A stretch of DNA of 64,000 bases from Posidonia oceanica (taxonomy: Eukaryota; Streptophyta; Magnoliopsida; Alismatales; Posidoniaceae), in assembly GCA_037176725.1 (NCBI GenBank), contig JAZBRS010000044.1, forward strand, positions 1,116,001 through 1,180,000, read 5' to 3'. The notes below the pieces were generated by a model. That model was given only the letters and a program-made list of their open reading frames with translations, ran no database searches and had not been told where the DNA came from. The translations under genes were made by a program, and so were the position numbers. Positions 21,277-31,065 of the stretch are shown here, one piece after another. Position 1 is the first letter of the stretch, and every line of letters starts with the position of its first letter.

Positions 21277-23525
21277 TGTAACGACCCGCGTCGCTACACC
21301 CAAGATCCATTAACCTAAATAAATTAAACATAAATAAATGCTCAATTTACAAAATAATTAAAGGCTAATAAAGCATCTAACTACCAGGAACTGTAGTGAA
21401 TGGCTAGGTGACTCCGACTATATACATTAATGCTAACATCTGCACCTGCAACTAAAAACCACAAAAAGAACACATGAGTGACCAAAAAAAAGTCACTCAG
21501 CACACACTCCACAAAAACCGCGCAAAACCGGAATAAAACCTTCAATTGGAATCAAACCGAATCAAAACATATATCCAAATCCATTTTATTATTTTTCTTT
21601 TGTCACCAAAACACAGGCCCCACTAGCCAAAAACCTGGCAAAAGTTGCAACGCCGCACAGGCGGAAAACTCAAGGCCACTCTGGCCAAAACCTCAAGCCA
21701 CACAGGCAAAAAACCACACTGAGTTGCGTTGCTCAGCGCCAAGGCCCAACTCTGGCCCACAAGCAGCCATCGAAGCGCACTGCACTGCCAAGAACATCCG
21801 CCCTGTGGAAGAGCATGTCTATCCCGGCATCCTGCCTCTCTGCAGGACCCTCACAAGCTAACCCTACTTGGGAAAGCCGCTCACTCACCTCAGCGAGTTG
21901 TCCTCTCTCAGGACAAAAACACAGGGCACGCCCTATTGGCGCTTAAAAACTTAGTGCTTGAACCTCTAGAGGCTCCACACCTCCCAAGCTCTATCAACAC
22001 ACACTAGTCTCAGTATCCGTAGCAACTAGTGTATCATACCCAACTACACAAAGGTATCATACCCCCTGCATCCACTACCACGATACCCTTAGGTACGAAT
22101 GGTACCTTGACCCACAAACCTCAACCTAGATGACGTGCTCAACCAACCAGAAACATCGTCACATTCCCTGGTCCTGACAACACGACCCTCCAGTTTCTTG
22201 GCCCACAATAAAACCACGGCAAAATCATTTTAAAACCATATCCACATTTTCTTCAAAACCATTTTCAAAATATTTTCATTTTACAAGATTCTCCACAAAA
22301 CCAATGCATTATTTAACATCATTTAGATTATCCAAAAACACCCAAGGAATAGGTTCAAGGTCTGATTCGGCAGACCGTTTTGGAACGATCGACCGGATCA
22401 GTGCTCTGGGCTCAAACCAAAGAACACAATCGACAGACCGAATTGGATTCGATATGCCGATTTCTGGGTTCAGGGGATTTTCCCGAGAGCATGAACGGCA
22501 GACCGAAATAAATCGATATGTCGTTCCTGCCAATTGCAAAGAATAGGCAGTCCTAAATCTAAAAATCCAATCTTCCACAAATACCAAACCAAATCTAGCA
22601 TGCAATACATCAAATTGAAGATATTAAAGCATGTAATCATTTGATACCAAAAACATGCAATTCCATAGCATAAAACCCACAGATTTCTCAATAAACCCAA
22701 CAGATAAATAGTATAAACTGAAACTAAATAATCGCTACTAAAAATTCAATATTCGTCCAAAAATCATGAAACCAGTTCCAATAGATCAAGATCATCACAA
22801 GCAACACAAATATATAATTTGTAAGCTAAAAAAAGGTGATTGTGGGATGTGCACCTCTTGGACGTTCATAGAGGGTCCACACCAATGCCGGCCACCCACG
22901 TGAACTACCAGCGATCACCATTGCTCCGAGCTCCACACGGCTTTCCCTCGAGCTCGCTCAACCACTGAGATGAAGATTGAAGCTCACCGCCTCTACACGG
23001 CATAGGGGGACGTTTGGCCGCCAATCACACTCTCCCTCACCACTCTCTGTCTCTCCCTCTCTCTGAGGGAATAGAGGAGGAGGAGGAGGAGAAGAATAGA
23101 GGAAGGAGAAGGAGAAGAGGGTGAGGAAGGCACTAAAGTTCTCTTGCCACTGCCTTACTGTGCTCGAGAGATGGTGGGGAGGAAGGAGGGAGTGAGGAGT
23201 GTTGAGGATGCTACGTCCTCTTTAAATAGCAGTGAGCCGGAGGAAGGTAGCCTGCATGCATCTACGGGTCAAAGTGCGTGCATGCAGCTGCAAGTCCATA
23301 GCTCACCAACCACTCCCACGCTTACCAAGAACCCTCGTGGCAACCACTCCTCCACACCAACCCAACAACACCAGATATGAGCACAGTGCCCCAACAATAG
23401 CCAAAACCACACACCAAACCAGCAAGCAACCCACTGAATGAGCCACGTGCTAGTAACACCCGTCCACCATTAAAAATTTATTAATCTGTAATATTACAAG
23501 GCAAATGAATTTTTCAGGTGTTACA
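21277..23525 (-). mobile_element. Solo LTR (chromovirus family), 2.25 kb
   Basis: The ends on the plus strand are TGTAACGACCC (21277) and CAGGTGTTACA (23525), with an exact 5-bp duplication TTCGG (21272-21276 and 23526-23530). The minus orientation is inferred from similarity to the LTRs at 6903-8971 and 47003-49839, including the TCACTCATGTG block near 21475. A paired-motif cassette lies at 22355-22545. No internal region is present. Confidence 0.92.
22355..22545. repeat. Paired AGACCG/CGGTCT-type cassette in LTR
   Basis: Words such as TCGGCAGACCG, CGATCGACCGG, ATCGACAGACCGAA and GATATGCCGA, several of them self-complementary. It shares the ATCGACAGAC(C/T)GAA word with the cassette at 48380-48650 of the related LTR, but most of it has diverged. 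Confidence 0.6.
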
Positions 23526-23964
23526 TTCGGCCTCCCCAACTTAGTCCACTCCTCGAAAATACCTCGAGAATTCCCTATTTCAATCTTGATTCCAAGCCAA
23601 GATCCTACCTCTACACCTCTTAATGAAAACCTCGCCAAGACTCCACAAAAATCGCGGCCTTCCCTTCTCACAACCGGAGAAGCTTGTACACTTGATGAAA
23701 GAAAAGATTACAACTCTCAACTCTTTTTATATTTCCCAAACAAACAATTGAGCAAGTGAATTTTTGGTGGATTGGAAATGAATAACTTGCTATGGCTTCA
23801 ATGAGGTGTAAGAAAACTCTCAAAGGATAGGAATGAATAGCATTGAGTATTGTTGCAAATGGATGCCAATGGGTGGGGATTTATAGGCTAAAGAATGGTG
23901 TTGAACGTTGGTCTAACAGCCATAAACGGCTAGCCATTTAGTAAACCGAGTGACTCATAGTTGT

Positions 23965-26900
23965 TGTGATCGTCCGCCGCTCGGCCCACGACGACTCTCA
24001 CAATGCTGCCATAACTCGCGATGCAATCGTGCCATGAGAGAGAGGGGGAAGCCGCGGTCAGCAGTGAATCCAAGGAGAAACTCGACTCGAAAGCACCGGA
24101 AAAACGCAAATAAAATAAAGATAAGACAAAAGGGAGTCACCACTTAGTCTATTATTGAGAAGACGAGGAAAATCGGAGAAAGCATAGAAAACGAGCAAAT
24201 GAATGCAATGCTATGCAAAGATTGACTCGTGCCAAGGACGAGGGCAAAATGGTCACTACGGGCTAGAGAAATGGTAAGGACTCCTATTGCGTGTGGGGAA
24301 GGTGTTAGGCACCCCCGACATGCCCGAGGAATCGATCTTTCTTGGCTAATCGCTTGCATATGCGGGAGTTTTGGCACATGCTTGCCTTTTTACTGTACGC
24401 CCAGGGGGTGATAGAAGCTATGCCATGGTTTAATGCCTAGATGCCTGAATGCCATGCATGGGAAATTAAACGTGCAGCCTATGTGCTCAGCAGCGCTGCC
24501 TATATTCCGAATCAAACGAACCCTAGTTCGTGAGAACTCCAGATAGTAAGCATCACTGCCCTAATGCAAATGCAGGCGATAAAACAAAACGTTGATAAAA
24601 CCACACAATGCAAGTACGACATGCAAAGGGGAAAGGAAATAATGGCGAAAAAGCCAAATAAAACCACACGATGCGAGCGTAAAACAGGCAAAGGGGAAAG
24701 AAGACGGATTCGATAAACCAAGTAAAAACTACACGATGCAAGCGTACGCAAAGGGGAAAGAAAACTGATGTGGAAAACCACAGGAAAATGGGCGATGCGA
24801 GGCGTAAAACTGAGAATAGGGGTCTAGCAGCATGCATAAGTGTCAAAGCATGTGTCGGAGACAAATAAATGCGGAAAGCGACGGCCAAAACAAAATCAGC
24901 ACTTTAAAACGACATTCAGCCATCTGTAAGTGTTGGACGCAGCTATGACCTGCGTCCAATGTTGGACGTAGGACCAGACAGCGTCCAACACAGACAGATG
25001 GCAAACAGCAGAAACCATGCAGTTGAAAATCATGCATTCTAGATGTATGGATGCAATGCCAATGCAATGATGCAATAGAATACATGCAGATCATGTCAGG
25101 CAGTCAAGGCAACAATTCAGAGATGATTTAAGAGTAAGAGGCAGGCATAGAACTGGATTTAAACACTGCAGGGTGTTGGACGCCAGAAAGCCTAACGTCC
25201 AACGTTGGACACAAGAAAGCTCTGTGTCCAACACAGGGCAAAGAGCAGCACAGCAAAATAGCATGCAAACGATAAATAAAACATTAAAGCATGCATTTAA
25301 GTTACTGTAAACAGGTTAGGGCTAAGCATGCAAACATGGATCGTGTAAAAATCCAAGAAGGAAAGCATCTACAAAGCATGCACAGAGAAAACACAACCCG
25401 TGTGTTGGATGCAAGGATCAACTGCATCCTATGTAGGATGCAAGGAATATCTGCGTCCAACACAAGGGAAGGTACTGATATAAAAGAACCTGCATAAAAC
25501 CCCTAATAAAAGGCCAAACAAACTGGACAATAGTTGCCAAAAGGGGCTAAACACAATCATGCAAGGATGGATTAAGAAAACACAAGAAATCAGAGCATCA
25601 TGCAAGCATTAAAACAGGAGCAGCTGAGTAGAAACGTAGGACGCAGAGCACATTTGCGTCCAACATAGGACACAGAGTGTACCTACGTTCAACACATAAA
25701 AGATGTATAACAATCTACAAGGAGGAATTGAGCTCAAAATCCACTCAAATATACATGCAAACTATGGAAAGCAGTGTAAACCAAAGCATGTGACATAGAT
25801 CAAGCAAGTATTCCATATAGAACATTTTTTAGAAGCATGCATGAGGAAATATGGAAATAACACATGTAGACCAACATGCAACTTAGAAAGAAACTTGCAA
25901 ACTTAAACATGGTTGCCATGGGGGCCAAACACCACTAAGCATGCATGAAGCAAGTATATAACTCAAAAGAAAGCAGCAGTCATGCATGGCAGCAAGTATA
26001 AGCAAGCAGAGTAGTAGGACGCTGGACACACTAGCGTCCAACGTTGGACACAGTGTGCTCCAGCGTCCAACACAGGCAAACAACAAACTGAATTGAAACA
26101 TGAAATAATGATCCAAGATGGGATCAAAACCTAACATTAAACATGCCATAACATCTGTAAGTATTAAGGGAAGTATATAAAGCAAGCTCACAGAATTGCA
26201 ACTAAAGCATATAATCATAAAAGCAAAATAAAGCAAAATGAAATAAATGACTTGCAGAGGTGTTGGACGCTGCCTCAGGGCATGTCCAACATTGGATGCA
26301 CCAACTTGTGCGTCCAATAAGTCTGGAAGTTTCCCAGCCAAAGACAGTGGCCAAATCGGCCAAAAAGCTCAAACTAACTTGCTAGGAGGCAAGAGTGAGT
26401 GACAACAAGCATGTCCATGTGCTCGATGCCAGAAATAGACAGGTGGATTACTCCACCCACCTCCTCCTCCTCGCAGCCAGAAAGCCAATGCGAGAGGGCG
26501 TGTGTGCTGCGCTAGACCACGTAAAAACTACCTAGCTACACTACCACATGCATGTACGAGCTAGAGGTAAAGAAAAATCACCTGGTTGTGGCCTACAAAT
26601 GAGTGTTTGCTCTCCTCACCAGAGCTACGGAAGGAGGTGGCCAGCGAACTCTGGTGAGCATTCTAGACGTGAGGGAAGCTCGGGGAACTTGGCTGAGGGC
26701 TCAAGAAGGTTCGTGGGAGATCGCTCTGGGCTCTCGAAGCTCTGGATTCTCACAAAAATGGGTGTGGTGTCCTGGGAATCGAGGTGAAGTGTTGGTTTTG
26801 TTGTTGGGTTCTGGCACATGGCAGTGGAGGTTGCAGGCCTTGGACCGGCTTTGGCAAGCAATGGTAGGTGTGGCGTGAGTGGGGAGGCCACGAGAGATGT

Positions 26901-27406
26901 CAGGCGAGTTAGTGGGCTTGTCCGGAGGTCGCCGAAGTCGTGGTGGCAGGCGGCAGTGGCAGTGAGAGCAAGGTGAGTGGGAAGGCCGCCGGCGGAGGAA
27001 TGGACGCCATGGCAGGGAATTACTCGGCTTGGCAGCTAACGGGTGGCTGTAGTGGGGTGAGGGGATGGCTAGTAAGTGTTGTACGGGCGGCGGGGTGGAC
27101 GGAAGCGGTGATCTAGAGGTGGCGGTGGCCGCTGCAACTCCCGGCACGTTGGACGCTGGCACAGGGCACGTCCAACGTTGGATGCTGCCCATGCCTGCAT
27201 CCAACGAGCCTGAGAGGAGAAGGGCTTAAGTTGGGCTTTGCTTTGGGCTTTGGGCCTTGGTTAAGTGGGCTAAGGCTTAGGTGAGCTAGAGTGAGGGTTT
27301 TAGGGTGGGTTTAGGTGGGTTTGAGAGAGAAAGAGCCATCCCAGAGTCCGAGCAAGCTTGCAGGAGTATCCACCATCTTCCAAGCAGTCAAAATGGGGTG
27401 TCAACA
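23965..27406 (-). mobile_element. Solo Ogre/Tat-like LTR, 3.44 kb
   Basis: On the minus strand it runs from TGTTGACACCCC (27406) to GACGATCACA (23965), with an exact 5-bp duplication GTTGT (23960-23964 and 27407-27411) inside the Copia LTR. The GTGGTGACTCCC word near 24130-24141 and the CCTAACACCTTCCCC block near 24297 match the LTR at 1-705. The GC-rich part (26500-27150) contains only shadow ORFs. Seven paired GTTGGACGC/GCGTCCAAC modules lie at 24930-27205. Confidence 0.92.
24930..27205. repeat. Seven dual-hairpin GTTGGACGC/GCGTCCAAC modules
   Basis: Modules lie near 24931, 25174, 25401, 25640, 26010, 26261 and 27147. Each is about 60 bp with two successive inverted pairs. The first five or six recur at about 230-250 bp (one gap of 370) in A-rich sequence, like degraded tandem units. 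Arms change in pairs: GGACGC/GCGTCC, GGACACA/TGTGTCC (25204), GGATGCA/TGCATCC (25406). A related pair lies outside the LTR at 44608-44800. Confidence 0.75.
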
Positions 27407-27873
27407 GTTGTTTAGAACAGTCGGTCAATTTGGTATGCCTAAATATATTCGATATGTCGAATTAGTTCTCGGTTCTAAACAATTGTAAACCCAGATTTCA
27501 ATATACCGAAATCAATTCGGTATGCCGAAATGCCTTCAAAAGCTCTATTAAGAAGTGTAATCAATGAATGATTGGGTTTGGGACTTTGGCTATTTTCCTA
27601 AGGCACTTTGGAGGTATTTGGGAGATTATTACAAGTTCCTAGAATACAATAATATACATTTACATAAGGTACAATTACAATAAGAACTTGATCTCCTATC
27701 TTCAAATGATTCGACTTAAGTCGGCTTGAATTGTTACATAAACTCCTTTTAGCCATTTCGCCTTCATCTTTTTCCAAAGTCTATAAGAATTCTTTCTTGA
27801 CCTATTAAGAAGGGTTAGCACACAAATATATTTTGTTATCATCAAAATCGAGATGAAGCTAATTTAGCCAACA

Positions 27874-28599
27874 TATTTATTGTATTTTTCATGTTTAACT
27901 AGATGACTAATGACATGAAATTCCAGTTTCTCTCAGCTCACAGTGCATGAATCGAGTCTAGACTTCAAAACAGGGGTATAAATAGATTGATTGCAAATTG
28001 GATGTACTTTAAACCATATTTGCATTTGTTTAAAATTTATGAATAAAAATACGGATATGTGTTGGATAAGAAAATGGAAAATCATGGAGAAATCATAATA
28101 CATATATTTTTTAGATATTTTTCGAATATCGAAAGCGAATGAAAACAGATACGAATAAAAATTGGATATGTAAAAAAATGAATATTGAGTCTAGTACAAT
28201 TATAAACCTAATGAAGCACCCTAAATTCTTAACCCTAAACTCTAAATCCTGAACCTCTATTCTGAACCCTGAACCCCAAGCCCTGAACCCTGAACATTAA
28301 ACCCCGAATCCTCCTCTTCAAACTAAAGAGAGTGTTCTTCTCATTAATGAACTTAAAGATAAAGCAGCAGAAGATTGTCTACCTGGTATTATTAGCAAAC
28401 ATTGTGCAAATATGCCTGGCCATTTGGTATCTCCCCAGTGATCATAACAAAAGGCCTTCTATGTCGCTAGTTGTGAAGGTCTTGAAAGGTGCAACAAGTA
28501 TAGATTTTAACTTGGATTTTGATATTTCAACCTCCCAAATTGACATGAGATATAAGGCATCCTTAGTACTTATTTTGTATCACTTTTGCCCTCAATTCT
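27874..28599 (+). pseudogene. End of tandem copy 4 and 5' part of copy 5
   Basis: 27874-28209 is the rest of the copy 4 flank. 28210-28315 is a CCCTGAACCC/CCCTAAACTC junction tract. From 28325 the copy 5 kinase C-terminus follows (RPSMSLVVKVLKGATSID, FDISTSQIDMRYKAS). It is cut by the solo LTR at 28600. The copy 4 to copy 5 distance is 1175 bp after removing 19237-27873. Confidence 0.78.
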
Positions 28600-29978
28600 T
28601 GATGTGAAATTAATATTCCAGTAATAAACTGCAAGTGCACGACGTATAATAGTAGTAGAATGCAAGAATGGGTTGTTCCCGTAGAGAATAGAATTTATCA
28701 AAACAAAAGATTAACTATCGATTAATGTAAGATCGAGAATTTGGAATAGAATGGTCAGAATAGAAGAAAGATTTATTGATTAGATTGGATTGATTAATTC
28801 ATAAAAATTAGAATAAAGATGACCTAGGGTTTTCGAATTCATATATGCAAATCAATATGATACATAATTAGATCTACTTTCTCTCTCTTTCAATCTTAAA
28901 GATCAAATCAAAGATATTCTACCCTAACAAGTATAATCTTTATGTAATACATCATAGATTATCAAGCATTTAATAAGAACACAATAATTTGATCTAATTT
29001 GATGATGCACAATAAAACTAAAACAATACCAACAATCCTTATATTTCTCTTTCCCAAGCATAGACTAAAAGATCCTATCAATATTAGTCTATCAAAGTTT
29101 TTCAATATAATGAAAATTATTGGAGTATTAATCTTAGCGGTTATGATCATGGAATTAAGAACATGAAAGAGAAAAAGAGATCTAACTACAACATCATGTA
29201 ATCACAGACTTTATTTAAACCCTAGATCAAGAGATTAGCTACTCATGGAAAAAAAGGCATGCGTAAAATCAAAAGCAATAATGGAAACACAAGACATAAT
29301 TGGAAAAAAATAATCTTATTAATAGAAACCTGTAAATTACAAATCTTCAACCTTTTGTTACTCTCCAAAACCAAAAGAAGCAAAGAGAATTTTTCCTCTA
29401 AGGGGATGTCCCTCATCTCAACGTATGTTGGTTTTTAATAAACTTACAAGGTCAATCATCGTTCGGAAACAAATCTGCTAAAATATCTAAATTCAAATTA
29501 CAAATTTAAAAAATTACAACTTTTTCAATAAACGATAATCTTTTCAAAATAAAAAAATCAAGCACCAACGTCTACGAGACTCCTAAACAGGTTCTAGGCA
29601 CCTAGGAGGCACCCATACAGGAGAAAATTCCACATTTTCAAATGTCTTTCGTTTTATTGTCATTTTTTTAAACTCTTTTGACTCTCAAAATTTGTATTTT
29701 AGTCTTTGAATGCGAATTCATGTCCTTGTTGAAATAACTCTTCAAAATGTCTTTCCTTTTCTATTTTTTCTTTAAATAAATAGATATCTTTGACTGATCT
29801 GATGAAACCTTAGTATATTTAAATTCCTTTGTACTTTTTATTCTTCTTTCCTCCTTTTGTCTCGATTACTTCCAAATCCCCAGGTTTTTGCACAATTTAC
29901 ACAAAACACTTCGAATAGTATTACATACAAAATAGATAAACATGAGACATAAAATATATAACAATAGTGTATTCATCA
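28600..29978 (-). mobile_element. Solo LTR, 1.38 kb, in kinase copy 5
   Basis: The plus-strand ends are TGATGTGAAATTAAT (28600) and GTGTATTCATCA (29978), with an exact 5-bp duplication ATTCT (28595-28599 and 29979-29983). It is inverted relative to its homologue at 13800-15089 (shared TAATATTCCAGTAATAAACTG and GCAAGTGCACG words). It has no internal region. Confidence 0.92.
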
Positions 29979-30262
29979 ATTCTTTCAGAAACAAGGTGAA
30001 AGAAGGGCCACTTATTTATTTTGTTGTCCATGTTTTTATTTTGTTTTTTGTTTAGTGATTCATCTTTCTTGTGCATATAGCACACTAATATAGATCATAC
30101 GTCTGATCTTATTTGGGTTTTTAGTATGTTATTTTGAAAACTATTCATGTATGCTCTCTGGATCATTTATGTATGTAAACAACTCTGTTGTGTACAATCA
30201 TGAATGCCTACTAGTTAGAAGTTATTTTAAATTTTCATTTTCATATGCCTCTCTTCTCGATA
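29979..30262 (+). pseudogene. Tandem copy 5, 3' part (right edge of array)
   Basis: Starts with the duplicated ATTCT of the solo LTR target site, then TTCAGAAACAAGGTGAAAG (end of the kinase coding block) and the usual 3' flank (GCATATAGCACACTAATATAG). Similarity stops at about 30262 (GATAAAGAG), the right end of the recognisable array. Confidence 0.75.
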
Positions 30263-31065
30263 AAGAGCGTTATGAGTAGAAGTTGACACCAATTTTGGTT
30301 AGCGAGTAGTAGCTAGTAAATCTATAGTATGTAAAAACCACCGTGTCAAGACATGTTTGACAAGGGGGAAACGATACTTTGTTGAAATAAAAGTTTTTTA
30401 TTCCAAGTACAATCTTATAATTTCTAGTATATCAATCATATTGACATCTAAGAGGCTCTCATGTCCAATAACAAGTCCAGTCCAATACAAAGAACTGATA
30501 TTTGCTACATGTACAACCAGTAATCTTTTATTAACAGCCACATTAACCAGAGTAGATTCAAAGCTTCAAACATGTATATATAAATCAAAATCAATCAAAG
30601 CTTGTGGCAATTAAAATAGTGCCAGGCAGCATCTCTATAAAAATACCTTACATCTATCCAATTTATTGAGCAGATATAGAAACAATACATCCATATTACA
30701 GTAAACCATTTGTGTATTATATTACTCTATAACATGAGATAAGTCCACGAATAAGGTATTTGAATGTACCTTGAATGCAAATGAAGCTCCATGCCATTAA
30801 TATCTTTCGGAAGAAGAAGAAAAATACTGAAAATCCAATCATAACAAACCATAGATCAATTGACAATATTCATAAAATATCTTGGCATCCTATCATAGTG
30901 AAGAAAATTGCTGCCAGTGAAATTTAATAAACACGGGGAAAAAGCAATATTGTGTATTTCGACAGGAAATCTCTTTTTCTAAATTTATGAGTTGTTATAA
31001 AAAGGGGCACACCCTCTTCAACTAATAAAAAATTATATCTACTGCCCTCTGAATACAATAGCTTA
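30263..31065. other. Intergenic, likely OTU gene 3' flank
   Basis: AT-rich and without a supported gene. The part adjoining 31066 should hold the 3' UTR of the minus-strand deubiquitinase gene. I see no unambiguous poly(A) signal. Confidence 0.5.

Larger units (their letters stand above)
21083..27873 (-). mobile_element. Copia LTR, split by two solo LTRs
   Basis: Pieces 27873-27412, 23964-23531 and 21276-21083 join to about 1.09 kb. In minus orientation it starts TGTTGGCTAAATTAGC and has TTTTGATGATAACAAA, the common start of plant Ty1/copia LTRs. It also has TTCGGTATACCGAA-like palindromes (27420-27545), a TATAAAT box (23885-23879), and the ATAAGT / GGTTCGG context at 21261-21276. It ends near AAGATCCCTAC at 21083. 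It interrupts kinase copy 4 together with the LTR fragment to its left. Confidence 0.65.

Noticed and set aside
26701..27204. 167-codon minus-strand ORF rich in Arg/Pro/Ser
   Set aside because: GC-rich LTR interior with open frames on both strands and no family resemblance.
24930..27205. CRISPR-like array because of regularly spaced repeats
   Set aside because: Eukaryotic LTR context, diverged repeats with internal hairpins, no constant repeat/spacer length.
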